From Methanosarcinales archaeon (GTDB taxonomy: Archaea; Halobacteriota; Methanosarcinia; Methanosarcinales; Methanogasteraceae): a stretch of 39,736 nucleotides of DNA. Position numbers and translations under genes: made by a program. The stretch spans positions 1 through 39,736 of the forward strand of contig JAGGRW010000200.1 in assembly GCA_021159385.1 (NCBI GenBank). Reading direction: 5' to 3'. Of the stretch, positions 16,743 through 24,264 are shown in pieces. The notes below the pieces were generated by a model. That model did no database searches, was not told where the DNA came from, and saw only the letters and a list, made by a program, of their open reading frames with translations. Position 1 is the first letter of the stretch. The number at the start of each line of letters is the position of its first letter.

Positions 16743-17915
16743 TCATCCCTTCAGATACCCCGGAATGTCCCTTATCCGGATCTTCTTCCCCGACATCAGA
16801 ATCGCGTTCCTGAATATTCTTGCCGAGAGTTTGATCACCACGAGGACCGAGATTGTGAGTATCAGGAGGCTTGCTGCGATCTCATAGACCGAAATACCTG
16901 TTAGCGTGATTCGCATCAGTGTTGTTGCGGGTGCCGTGTAGGGTATGTATGTCAGAACCCTTGCGACGGTCGAATCCGGTGCGGCGATGATTACACCGAG
17001 CAACATTATTGGCAAAATCCCCATCATCGTGAATACCATCGCGCCCTGCTGCGCGTCTTTCATGGTGCTTGCTGGCGCCGCAACACATGCCATCGATCCT
17101 GCGAAGAGGAGATAACCCAGGATAAAATATGGGATTGCAAGAATCATTATCTGGGAGATCTGAATCTCCTGAAATACTGCTGCTAACGATGTTAACGAGA
17201 TCATTAGCGTCCCCGAACAGATCCAGACACAGATTTGCAGGAGTCCGGCAGAGCCAAACCCAATAAGCTTCCCTGTGAGAAGTTCTTCAGGAGAAAGTGA
17301 GGAAAGCAGGATCTCGACCGTCTTATTCTCCTTTTCCGCAACGATTCCCTGCATCAGATACCCCGAGGTTGTCATTATCGAGAGCATCATCAGAATTGCG
17401 ACCGCATAAGGTATCAAAAACCGGACCTCCTGCTTTTCTTCAACCTCTCCCTCTTCGTTTAAGGTGATCCGCTCCATATCTGCCGGGCGTCTGATCCGGT
17501 CACCCAGTGGTTCGTCCACATCCAAGTCGCGCAGAAGGTTGTCGATTATGAACGCCTCAATCAAACCGGTCGGGGCTGAACTGAAGAATCCGCCTGTGCT
17601 ATACAGGACAACTCTTCCGGTTTCAAGATAATCCGGGGGGATTGTGATAAATGAGTTTATCTCGTCATTCAAGAGCGCATGCTCTGCATCCCCGATATCT
17701 TCAAACCGGGTGAAGATTCCATCCGGCTGCATGATCCCGGTCTCGTCCACAAAACCGATGTTTCGCGGGGAATCGGTGGCTATCTGCATGACGTAGCCTG
17801 ACGTGAACATCACCGGCAGGAGGATTACGAGCGGCAGGATCAGAGTCAGGATGAAGCCCTTCGTCTTAACAGTCGCCAGAAACTCGTGCTTTGCGACGAC
17901 GAGTGTTTTACGCAA
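16743..17915 (-). CDS. natB: ABC-2 type exporter permease, NatB-like
   Basis: A 390-aa ABC permease with one helix at the N-terminus (TLILPLVILLPVMF), a long extracytoplasmic loop, and five or six C-terminal helices. Family markers: KHEFLATVKTKGF at the start, GIVAEKENKTVEILLSSLSPEELLTGK, and TLTGISVYEIAASL. The NatAB group extrudes Na+ or other toxic compounds in bacteria; the archaeal substrate is unknown. Overlaps the natA end by 8 bp, so the pair is coupled. Embedded between XRE/DUF2178 units. Confidence 0.88.
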   Translation of the reverse strand: MRKTLVVAKHEFLATVKTKGFILTLILPLVILLPVMFTSGYVMQIATDSPRNIGFVDETGIMQPDGIFTRFEDIGDAEHALLNDEINSFITIPPDYLETGRVVLYSTGGFFSSAPTGLIEAFIIDNLLRDLDVDEPLGDRIRRPADMERITLNEEGEVEEKQEVRFLIPYAVAILMMLSIMTTSGYLMQGIVAEKENKTVEILLSSLSPEELLTGKLIGFGSAGLLQICVWICSGTLMISLTSLAAVFQEIQISQIMILAIPYFILGYLLFAGSMACVAAPASTMKDAQQGAMVFTMMGILPIMLLGVIIAAPDSTVARVLTYIPYTAPATTLMRITLTGISVYEIAASLLILTISVLVVIKLSARIFRNAILMSGKKIRIRDIPGYLKG

Positions 17916-18891
17916 CGCTAACCACCTCGATAAAGATCTCGTTCAACGACGGCGATTTCATCTCAAATCTTCTCAGTTTTACGGATTCCATCAGATTCTT
18001 GAGAACATCCTGCGGGTCAGTTCCTACCCCTATGTCCAGTTCAGCGTATCTTCCATAATCTTCCATCCCTGTTACGCCGTCGATCGGTTTCAGGTCTCCC
18101 TCGTACTCCACAACCATGACCGGTGATTCCCTGTAATCGGCTTTTATCTGATCGAGTGTGCCGTAGAGCACTTTCTTGCCATGGTTGATCATCAGAATCC
18201 GGTCGCACATCCGCTCTGCCTGATCCATCTGGTGCGTGCTCAGTATGATCGTCTTCCCATCGCGCTTCAGATCGAGCATGATGTCCTTCACAATCTTCGT
18301 ATTGACCGGATCGAGTCCGGAGAAGGGCTCATCCAGAATCAGGATGTCCGGGTCATGAATGAACGCGGAAGCGAGCTGGATCTTCTGTTGCATCCCCTTG
18401 CTCAGGTCACTCACCCGCCTCTTTTTGTGATCGATGAGGTCGACCTTCTCCAGCCAGAAATCGATCCGGTCATCGGGTTTTTTGACGTTTTTGAGGTTTG
18501 CAAAGTACTTCAGGCATTCAAAAACCGTTATTTTCTGGTAAAGCCCCCTCTCCTCCGGAAGATAACCAATCCTCTCCTTAAAAGCCTCATCAAACGCTTT
18601 TCCAAACATTTTAACAGACCCATGATCGGATTTGATGATGTCAAGGATTATTCGTATCATCGTGGTCTTTCCCGCTCCGTTCGGTCCGAGTAATCCGAAT
18701 ATCTCCCCGCTTTCGATATGAAAACTGAGATCATCAAGGATCGTCTTCGTGCCGAAGCTCTTTGTCAGGTGTAGAACATCCAGAACCGGCTCATCTGTTT
18801 CATCCGTTTTTTCCACCTGCGCACCCGCGATTACAGCCGCTGCTGTTTGCCAGATCGTAAATAGTCTCTTGTTCTTTGTGTTATCAGACAT
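17908..18891 (-). CDS. natA: ABC transporter ATPase, NatA-like, with a copied N-terminal leader
   Basis: ATP-binding subunit of the exporter, 327 aa from the ATG at 18891. Walker A GPNGAGKTT, signature LSKGMQQKIQLA, Walker B ILILDEPFSGLDP, and switch STHQMDQ are all present. C-terminal about 80 residues form the NatA/YhaQ extension. Residues 1-25 (MSDNTKNKRLFTIWQTAAA) do not belong to ABC proteins. They mirror the start of the DUF2178 protein at 16549, and the DNA before the ATG matches too, so a promoter and first codons were copied onto this gene. The tracked start at 18954 would extend through the operator and is rejected. Confidence 0.9.
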   Translation of the reverse strand: MSDNTKNKRLFTIWQTAAAVIAGAQVEKTDETDEPVLDVLHLTKSFGTKTILDDLSFHIESGEIFGLLGPNGAGKTTMIRIILDIIKSDHGSVKMFGKAFDEAFKERIGYLPEERGLYQKITVFECLKYFANLKNVKKPDDRIDFWLEKVDLIDHKKRRVSDLSKGMQQKIQLASAFIHDPDILILDEPFSGLDPVNTKIVKDIMLDLKRDGKTIILSTHQMDQAERMCDRILMINHGKKVLYGTLDQIKADYRESPVMVVEYEGDLKPIDGVTGMEDYGRYAELDIGVGTDPQDVLKNLMESVKLRRFEMKSPSLNEIFIEVVSVA

Positions 18892-18919
18892 TTTGTAATG
18901 TCTCCCTGTCGTTATAAAT

Positions 18920-18937
18920 TGTAATGTACGTTTTACA
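18920..18937. promoter_or_regulatory. Inverted-repeat operator before natAB
   Basis: TGTAA-N8-TTACA lies 29 bp upstream of the natA ATG, close to a TTTATAA stretch. It has the same half-sites and the same 8-bp spacer as the operator at 16572-16591, implying control of natAB by the same XRE repressor(s). Confidence 0.6.
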
Positions 18938-18950
18938 TGAAGTGGATGCG

Positions 18951-19148
18951 TCAATCATCATCGAAAATAAACAGCTCCTCAATCGTCGTCTCCAGAACCT
19001 TTGCGACATCGTGAGCCAGCTTGAGCGACGGATTGTACTTCCCCTTCTCGAGAAACACAATCGTCTCCCTTCTCACCCCGACCTTCTTTGCAAGCTCCTC
19101 CTGCGTCAGGTTGTATCGTGCCCGCAGTTCCTTGATTCTGGTATTCAC
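18951..19148 (-). CDS. XRE-family transcriptional regulator
   Basis: A 65-aa HTH protein starting at a GTG that overlaps the stop of the upstream DUF2178 gene (GTGA). The tracked ATG 45 bp upstream lies inside that gene and is not conserved. Sequence features: [38 protein letters not shown], and the end [13 protein letters not shown]. It is a paralogue of the 16144 regulator. A truncated relative is at 21064-21174. Likely a repressor of the DUF2178 operon and/or natAB, whose operator lies just downstream of this gene. Confidence 0.88.
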   Translation of the reverse strand: MNTRIKELRARYNLTQEELAKKVGVRRETIVFLEKGKYNPSLKLAHDVAKVLETTIEELFIFDDD

Positions 19149-19549
19149 CGGGCGTCGCCCCTCCGGTTGTAGTACCACCTGAGCATGATCCACGACCAGA
19201 TCCCGACAATGAAGAGATCGGGCACAACATCCTTAAAATTGAAGTTTAGTCCCCAGATACAACCTATTGCTTGAAGAAGAGCCATCATAAGAAGAAGGCT
19301 GCAGAACGCATGATAACCCGCCTTCTCCTCGACCTTCGCCGACCGTTCGTCCTGTATCAGGTACTCTTCTGGTGTTATTGCTGCAACGACGATTGCGACG
19401 ATTGCGACGATCCCCATAAGGAGCAGGGCAAAACCAATTCCGAAATATGAGTAATCTGGGGTAAAACCCAGCATGATGCCGCAGGCGATGATCAGGAGAA
19501 GAGCGCCGCTTGATAACCGCAAGATATCTCTATCTTTTCTGAATTTCAT
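19145..19549 (-). CDS. DUF2178-type small membrane protein (copy I)
   Basis: 134 aa from the ATG at 19549; the tracked longer start lies inside the previous gene. Starts [15 protein letters not shown], has two N-terminal helices, the central [18 protein letters not shown] motif, two more helices, and the shared end [14 protein letters not shown] links it to the preceding gene and GTGA links it to the XRE gene, so the three are translated as a unit. It is closest to the copy at 21572. Confidence 0.85.
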   Translation of the reverse strand: MKFRKDRDILRLSSGALLLIIACGIMLGFTPDYSYFGIGFALLLMGIVAIVAIVVAAITPEEYLIQDERSAKVEEKAGYHAFCSLLLMMALLQAIGCIWGLNFNFKDVVPDLFIVGIWSWIMLRWYYNRRGDAR

Positions 19550-19869
19550 CAAACCACGTCCCCCTTCCTGCTGTAGTAAAAATGCGCAACCAGAAAACTC
19601 CCGATCATCACTCCGGAAACAGCGGCGATAACCAGACGGGCAGTCAACAGTTCCGGTCTGAATATGCACACAAACGCCAGAGTCCCAACAGTCACAAATG
19701 TAAGAACCCATGACCTGCTCAACGATTGCCTCGTAATCCTGTCGGTCCGCTCGTCAAACTCGATCTCGTCTACGTGCTTATACCCCCGCCGCAGCCTGCG
19801 GACCGTTTCATAGAGCACCACGATCACCACGAAATACAGATACCAGATCCGGAAATCGCCTTCCTGCAT
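19549..19869 (-). CDS. DUF2178-like small membrane protein, short form (copy H)
   Basis: 106 aa. Lacks the two N-terminal helices of the other copies but keeps FDERTDRITRQSLSRSW, two helices and the end HFYYSRKGDVV. It may be a natural short variant or an old N-terminal deletion. It is 4 bp from the upstream gene and shares one base with the downstream start. Confidence 0.75.
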   Translation of the reverse strand: MQEGDFRIWYLYFVVIVVLYETVRRLRRGYKHVDEIEFDERTDRITRQSLSRSWVLTFVTVGTLAFVCIFRPELLTARLVIAAVSGVMIGSFLVAHFYYSRKGDVV

Positions 19870-19873
19870 ATTA

Positions 19874-20230
19874 TCACTTCTCCCAGATTCCCAACAGTCC
19901 GAGCAAAAATCCTATAAGCAGCCCTGCGATGGCGGCTAACGCTATGGCAAGTATGGGGTGGCTATACCAGAATCGGTTATATGCATTATCCACCACACTC
20001 AGTTGATAGAGTTTGTCCCGAACCGGCGGAACCGCCATGAAAAGTATGACTGCTATCAAAAAGAGTATGTGGGTCCAGCTTATCTGGTCCAATTCGACGT
20101 CTCCCTTTAGATAGAAGTAAATAAAACCCAGGATACCGCTGAATAGCAGAAATCCAAAGAGACCTATCGCTTTCAAAGCTGTTTTTACACTTGTTGATTG
20201 TTTACGTTTTTCAGGATCTATGGTTTTCAT
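19874..20230 (-). CDS. Small membrane protein of unknown family in the DUF2178 operon
   Basis: 118 aa with four predicted helices: LKAIGLFGFLLFSGILGFIY, a pair around WTHILFLIAVILFMAV, and a glycine-rich last one (AIAGLLIGFLLGLLG). It lacks the DER/EKAG motif, so it is not a DUF2178 copy. Its ATG overlaps the end of the upstream DUF2178 gene (ATGA). No function can be given beyond membership of the operon. Confidence 0.7.
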   Translation of the reverse strand: MKTIDPEKRKQSTSVKTALKAIGLFGFLLFSGILGFIYFYLKGDVELDQISWTHILFLIAVILFMAVPPVRDKLYQLSVVDNAYNRFWYSHPILAIALAAIAGLLIGFLLGLLGIWEK

Positions 20231-20631
20231 ACGATCTCACCTCTGCGGTTGTAGTACCATTTGAGTATAAGGAATGAATATGCTCCGACAAGCAGGGTTG
20301 TCCAATACATATCTTCAAGTTCAATGCCGAGCGACCAAATTTTGTCTGCCCAAAATAGAATTATTACAGATAACACGACCATCCAGCCAGCATTATATCC
20401 TGCTTTTTCAGTGATTCTTGTAATCCGTTCATCTGCTATAAGCTCTGTTTTTGGTTTTGTCGCGGTGTATACCGCCCTGGTAAATATAAATAGTCCGGCA
20501 AAAATTAAACCAAATCCTATGAAAAATGTGGTTTTAGAGGGTGCTTGAAACATCAACACCACACCCAATAAAACCACCACCAGACCGACTCTTAAAAGTC
20601 GTAAAATATCTTTATCTTTTCTGAATTTCAT
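20227..20631 (-). CDS. DUF2178-type small membrane protein (copy F)
   Basis: 134 aa: MKFRKDKDILRL start, two helices, then AVYTATKPKTELIADERITR and TEKAGYNAGW, two helices, and the end LKWYYNRRGEIV. Start overlaps the stop of copy E by 4 bp and stop overlaps the next start. Very close to the copy at 21569-21976 over the middle section (KPKTELI, LFWADKIWSL, MYWTTLLVG), so the two arose by a recent duplication. Confidence 0.88.
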   Translation of the reverse strand: MKFRKDKDILRLLRVGLVVVLLGVVLMFQAPSKTTFFIGFGLIFAGLFIFTRAVYTATKPKTELIADERITRITEKAGYNAGWMVVLSVIILFWADKIWSLGIELEDMYWTTLLVGAYSFLILKWYYNRRGEIV

Positions 20632-21041
20632 ACGATCTCACCCCTCCGGTTGTAATACCATTTAAATATAAATCGTGAGTATATCCCTACTCCCATGATA
20701 AAGATGCATAGGTCCCTAAGTTCGAGGTTTACTGACCAGATTATATCCACCATGATCACGGTTAATACAAATGACGAAACCATCCCAAATGCAGAATTGC
20801 CCGCCTTTTCATTGATTCTCGTGACCCTTTCATCCGCTACAAGTTCTGTTTTTGGTTTTGATGTTGTCGCAGCATACAACGCTGAAAGCGATGTGATCAA
20901 CCCAATAATAATTAAATATAATCCAGCATAAAACGTAGCTCTATACCCTGTCGGGAATTGAATCGCAAGCATCCCCAATAGAATCAATCCAATACCAATG
21001 CCTAAAGCAAATAAAATCCTTTTATTTGTTCTTATTTTCAT
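20628..21041 (-). CDS. DUF2178-type small membrane protein (copy E)
   Basis: 137 aa: MKIRTNKRILFALG start, two helices, KPKTELVADERVTRINEKAGNSAFG, two helices, and the end FKWYYNRRGEIV. Begins a coupled string that runs to the XRE gene at 19148. The 5' side is the truncated XRE/lipoprotein hybrid, showing that the array was broken and rejoined here. Confidence 0.88.
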   Translation of the reverse strand: MKIRTNKRILFALGIGIGLILLGMLAIQFPTGYRATFYAGLYLIIIGLITSLSALYAATTSKPKTELVADERVTRINEKAGNSAFGMVSSFVLTVIMVDIIWSVNLELRDLCIFIMGVGIYSRFIFKWYYNRRGEIV

Positions 21042-21063
21042 TTACATCGCCCGCGTTCTCAAA

Positions 21064-21174
21064 TTAAAACACGAAGTCACCCAACGACTCCGCTACTCTT
21101 ATCAGCTCGTCCGTCTCAAGTTCCTCCTGAGTCAGGCTGTATCGCGCCCACAGTTCCTCGATTCTGGTTTTCAC
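21064..21174 (-). pseudogene. 36-codon hybrid of XRE gene start and lipoprotein gene end
   Basis: Begins at a GTG overlapping the upstream DUF2178 stop (GTGA), just as the intact XRE gene at 19148 does. Codons 1-19 (VKTRIEELWARYSLTQEEL) match the XRE N-terminus. Codons 20-30 (ETDELIRVAES) match the C-terminal EKDELVNVAES of the lipoprotein encoded at 22822-23916. It then stops. Recombination between an XRE gene and a lipoprotein gene deleted everything between. It lacks most of the HTH, so it is not a working regulator. Absent from the ORF track. Confidence 0.7.
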
Positions 21175-21572
21175 ACGATATCCTCCCTTCGATTATAATA
21201 CCATCTGAGTATAACAAACGAAAGCATTCCAACAAAGAAAATATCAGGTGAAACGCTCTTATAGCTAAGATCTAATCTCCAGAACATAGCTATTGATTGA
21301 ACAAGAGCCCCGGTCCCAAGGAGAATCCAGAACGCGTGATAACCTGCCTTTTCATTGACTCTCACAGACCTTTCGTCCTGTATCAGATCTTCTTTTCTTG
21401 CTGCTGTGATGATGGCTATGATGATCGCAATAATCCCCGCGATGATCAGGACCGAACCGATCCCGAAATAGGTAGGACCGGAAAGAAAACTCATTATGAG
21501 GATACCGGCGAGGATTAATAGAACAGCAATGCCTGAGAAACGCAGGATATCTTTATCTTTTCTTATTTTCAT
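21171..21572 (-). CDS. DUF2178-type small membrane protein (copy D)
   Basis: 133 aa from the ATG at 21572, which overlaps the stop of copy C (ATGA). Starts MKIRKDKDILRFSGI, two helices, [19 protein letters not shown], two helices, and the end [12 protein letters not shown]. Closest to copy I at 19145-19549: both share an ILAGI-type second half, the IQDERS motif, and a following XRE gene. This supports duplication of a DUF2178-XRE unit. Confidence 0.87.
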   Translation of the reverse strand: MKIRKDKDILRFSGIAVLLILAGILIMSFLSGPTYFGIGSVLIIAGIIAIIIAIITAARKEDLIQDERSVRVNEKAGYHAFWILLGTGALVQSIAMFWRLDLSYKSVSPDIFFVGMLSFVILRWYYNRREDIV

Positions 21573-21976
21573 ACTACATCCCCTCTCCTGTTGTAGTACC
21601 ATCTGAATATAAACCAGGAATATATTCCTACTAACAGGGTTGTCCAGTACATATCCTCAAGTTCGAGGTCTAATGACCAGATTTTATCTGCCCAAAACAG
21701 AATCATTACAGCTAACAAAACCAGCCAGCCTGCAGTATAACCTGCTTTTTCATTGATTCTCGTAACCCTTTCATCTACTATAAGTTCTGTTTTTGGTTTT
21801 GTCGCGGCGTGTGACGTCATGACAAACATAAATAGCCCAGTAAAAGTTAAACCAAGTCCTATGAAAAATAGGGCTTTAGATTGTGCTTGAAATATCAACA
21901 TAACCACACCCAACAGAACCGACCCCAGACCAATTCCTGAAGTGAGTAAAATCTTTTTATCGGTTCTTATTTTCAT
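21569..21976 (-). CDS. DUF2178-type small membrane protein (copy C)
   Basis: 135 aa: MKIRTDKKILLTSG, two helices, KPKTELIVDERVTRINEKAGYTAGW, helices around LFWADKIWSL, and the end [12 protein letters not shown]. Starts 1 bp after copy B stops and overlaps copy D by 4 bp. Nearly a duplicate of copy F. Confidence 0.88.
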   Translation of the reverse strand: MKIRTDKKILLTSGIGLGSVLLGVVMLIFQAQSKALFFIGLGLTFTGLFMFVMTSHAATKPKTELIVDERVTRINEKAGYTAGWLVLLAVMILFWADKIWSLDLELEDMYWTTLLVGIYSWFIFRWYYNRRGDVV

Positions 21977-21977
21977 T

Positions 21978-22373
21978 TTATTTACCCTCTACCCTGTTGT
22001 AATACCATCCAAGTATAACAAACGAAAACACACCGATAAGAAGAGTCGCCGAGAGCGTACCTCTAATTTCAAGATTGTATAACCCTCTTTCATCTGCCAG
22101 TAACAGCAGTCCGCCAGACATTACAATTATCCAGAATGCGGCATATCCCGCCCTCTGATCATTTTTCTCTGTCCTTTCATCAGGCAGGACTTCTGTTTCC
22201 GGTCTTCGCATGGCGTACAATGCTGAACCAAGCATGATCAGTCCGACCCAGATAAGAGAACAGTGCTTAAAATCATAACTATGAAGACAATTGATTATGC
22301 CCCCCAAAACCATCACGGTTCCTGCCAGTAAGCCCCCTATAACGAATGCATCCTTGTGGTTTCTAATTTTCAC
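21978..22373 (-). CDS. DUF2178-type small membrane protein (copy B)
   Basis: 131 aa from the GTG at 22373, which overlaps the stop of copy A (GTGA). The tracked longer start is inside copy A. Features: KIRNHKDAFVIGG, two helices, LPDERTEKNDQRAGYAAFW (the motif is shifted: EKAG becomes DQRAG), two helices, end GWYYNRVEGK. The most diverged of the 20-23 kb copies. Confidence 0.85.
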   Translation of the reverse strand: MKIRNHKDAFVIGGLLAGTVMVLGGIINCLHSYDFKHCSLIWVGLIMLGSALYAMRRPETEVLPDERTEKNDQRAGYAAFWIIVMSGGLLLLADERGLYNLEIRGTLSATLLIGVFSFVILGWYYNRVEGK

Positions 22374-22780
22374 TGAATCACATCCCCTTTTCTGTTGTAG
22401 TACCACCTGAGTATGTTCCGCGAAATTATCCCGACAAACATCGCCGCATAGTACATATCCGCGATTTCGATTCCAATCGACCATGCCCGATCCGACCCGA
22501 ATAGAATAGTCATGGATATCAGAACCATCCAGTATGCGGAGTTGCCCGCCCTCTCATTGATTCTTGCAATCCGTTCGTCCGCTACGAGTTCTGTTTCCGG
22601 TTTCGTTGTGGCGTGTAACAATATAGTAAATATAAGCATCCCGGCAACGATCAAACCCATACTAAAGAAGAACTGGGCTCTGGAAGGCGTCCAAAAAGCC
22701 AGTATAGCTACACCCACCGCGATCACGCTTATACTTACCCCCATAGACAGTTTAATCTTCGTATCTGTTCTTATATTCAT
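22370..22780 (-). CDS. DUF2178-type small membrane protein (copy A)
   Basis: 136 aa: MNIRTDTKIKLSMG, two helices, KPETELVADERIARINERAGNSAYW, two helices, end LRWYYNRKGDVIQ. First of the coupled array. A ribosome site (GGGGTGAT) lies just before the ATG. The 41-bp gap to the lipoprotein gene holds a T-run, so this copy may begin a separate transcript or be read by leakage through that signal. Confidence 0.87.
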   Translation of the reverse strand: MNIRTDTKIKLSMGVSISVIAVGVAILAFWTPSRAQFFFSMGLIVAGMLIFTILLHATTKPETELVADERIARINERAGNSAYWMVLISMTILFGSDRAWSIGIEIADMYYAAMFVGIISRNILRWYYNRKGDVIQ

Positions 22781-22801
22781 CCGGTATCACCCCTTCCCGC
22801 A

Positions 22802-22816
22802 CAAAATAAAAAAATA
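22802..22816 (-). terminator. T-run between lipoprotein gene and DUF2178 array
   Basis: On the minus strand the DNA after the lipoprotein stop reads TATTTTTTTATTTTG. T-runs of this type act as archaeal transcription terminators. It would reduce read-through into the array. Confidence 0.45.
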
Positions 22817-22821
22817 CGGAG

Positions 22822-23916
22822 TCATGTCATCGACTCCGCTACGTTCACCAGCTCGTCCTTCTCAAGCCCACCAGACAGCGAATAATCGATGCCATCTGCG
22901 CTCCACTGAAGCGTGTTCATACCGAACATGGACGTAAACTCTCCGTCAGTGCCATTGATGCTCACAATCTCGGGTTCGCCCATTCGCGGTCCGGACTGTT
23001 CCGTATCGTCACTGATCCACTCTGAGAGATACAATCGCTCATCTCCGTTCGTATATTTCAGCGATACGACCTCCCGCTCGCCACCAGTCACCATTGCATG
23101 GTCGTCTAATTCGTATCCTTCCGGCAGATATGACGGGGTTCTCAGATCGAATGTGAGGTTCGCCCTCGCTTCCTCAAGCGTCATCTTCTCAGGCATCCTA
23201 TCCTCAAACGATTCCTCCACGACCTCAGCACCAACCGGTGCCTCGAATATGAACTCGCTGTCAGGGATGCCGGTGTTAAACGTTATATCCCGGTATTCAA
23301 CCTTCACCATTGGATTGCCGTCCGCATCGTACATCTCCGTCCCGAGCAGCATCCAGTTTTCACGATCGACCCATACGCGTGTCTTAGCGATGAATTTACG
23401 CTTAGATTCATCCTTGGGCGTTGCCTCGATCACATAAGTGCTCCGCCCGCCGACATTCTCGGTGCCCTTGTATGATATGTCGTTCTCATCCATGAGATCC
23501 TTTACGATGCTGGTGTAATCCATCTCAAACGGTTCATCCCCCATATCAGGGAGTTCCGTCTTCGTCACCTGATTCTTTGCAGGGTCGTACATCCACATCG
23601 TGCTGCCATTCCTGATCATCACCGTGCCTGCAAATTCGGCTGGCTCGATGAATTCGGAGCGGGTTTTATCCGGCATTTTGGTCATGATCGTTGCATGCGT
23701 GGTTTCGGTTTCCCCGCCATACGACGATGTCATGACCATCGTGGCTGAAAAGTCCTTTATGCTCTCCTGCTTCGCTTCCATCCTGGCAGCGATCTGGTCT
23801 GCGGACATTTCAGACATCTGATCGACGCATCCTGTGAACAGGACGGCTGCAAGGACGATTGCGACTGCTGCGATCTGTTTCGTCCGTCTCTCCATTTGTT
23901 TCGTCTGTTTCTTCAC
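22822..23916 (-). CDS. LolA-like/DUF4367 lipoprotein
   Basis: 364 aa. Start is GTG with AAGGTGA eight bases upstream. Residues 15-30 form a lipoprotein signal with Cys30 (LFTGC). Residues about 35-235 resemble the LolA/LppX beta-shell fold seen in outer-membrane lipoprotein-sorting proteins (DFSATMVMTSS; DKTRSEFIEP; STMWMYDPAKNQV; RVWVDRENWMLLG). About 245-364 match DUF4367 (LRTPSYLPEGYELDD; ending in KDELVNVAESM). Archaea have no outer membrane, so it probably binds a lipid or hydrophobic ligand at the cell surface. Two inverted repeats lie in its promoter. A piece of a second copy survives in the hybrid at 21064-21174. Confidence 0.82.
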   Translation of the reverse strand: MKKQTKQMERRTKQIAAVAIVLAAVLFTGCVDQMSEMSADQIAARMEAKQESIKDFSATMVMTSSYGGETETTHATIMTKMPDKTRSEFIEPAEFAGTVMIRNGSTMWMYDPAKNQVTKTELPDMGDEPFEMDYTSIVKDLMDENDISYKGTENVGGRSTYVIEATPKDESKRKFIAKTRVWVDRENWMLLGTEMYDADGNPMVKVEYRDITFNTGIPDSEFIFEAPVGAEVVEESFEDRMPEKMTLEEARANLTFDLRTPSYLPEGYELDDHAMVTGGEREVVSLKYTNGDERLYLSEWISDDTEQSGPRMGEPEIVSINGTDGEFTSMFGMNTLQWSADGIDYSLSGGLEKDELVNVAESMT

Positions 23917-23952
23917 CTGTTTTCACCTTCTTATGCTGTCTCTGTTGTTGAA

Positions 23953-23991
23953 GTTACTTATTTCTAACTCCATGTTAGATATAGTTAACAT
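23953..23991. promoter_or_regulatory. Two tandem palindromes in the lipoprotein promoter
   Basis: GTTA-N8-TAAC (23953-23968) and ATGTTA-N8-TAACAT (23972-23991) have centres 21 bp apart, two helical turns. A TATA-like TTTTATACC (minus strand, 23996-24004) lies just upstream, so the second palindrome would cover the transcription start. The N8 spacing equals that of the 16572 and 18920 operators. Confidence 0.55.
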
Positions 23992-24215
23992 CAAGGTATA
24001 AAAGGGTTTCGGGGTCGGGTGCAAGACCCGGTACGTAAAAGTTTCAAAAACAGTGTCGGTAGCAATAGTTCCGAAAGCCGCTTTTCGGATCGACAGTGAT
24101 GCGGAAGCGTTGCGCAGCAGCGCCGGAGGCATAAAAATTGCCAGAAACAGACCCATTTCCCGGGAAACCCAATAATTTTACGCCGCGGAGGAGTCCCCCG
24201 CAACCCCCACAAAAG

Positions 24216-24224
24216 ACTTAATAC
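24216..24224 (+). promoter_or_regulatory. Probable dnaK promoter
   Basis: CTTAATACC about 41 bp before the dnaK ATG would place the mRNA start near 24245, just ahead of the GAGGTG ribosome site. No CIRCE element is seen. The 24040-24110 stretch holds a TCCGAAA...TTTCGGA hairpin of unknown use. Confidence 0.4.
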
Positions 24225-24264
24225 CAAATCACAAGAATCAACATCACAAGAGGTGCATAACAAT

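Noticed and set aside
18892-18954. N-terminal extension of NatA in the track
   Set aside because: It reads through the operator and ribosome site. The conserved MSDNT start at 18891 matches the paralogous start at 16549.
24040-24264. CIRCE/HrcA site before dnaK
   Set aside because: No TTAGCACTC-type inverted repeat was found.
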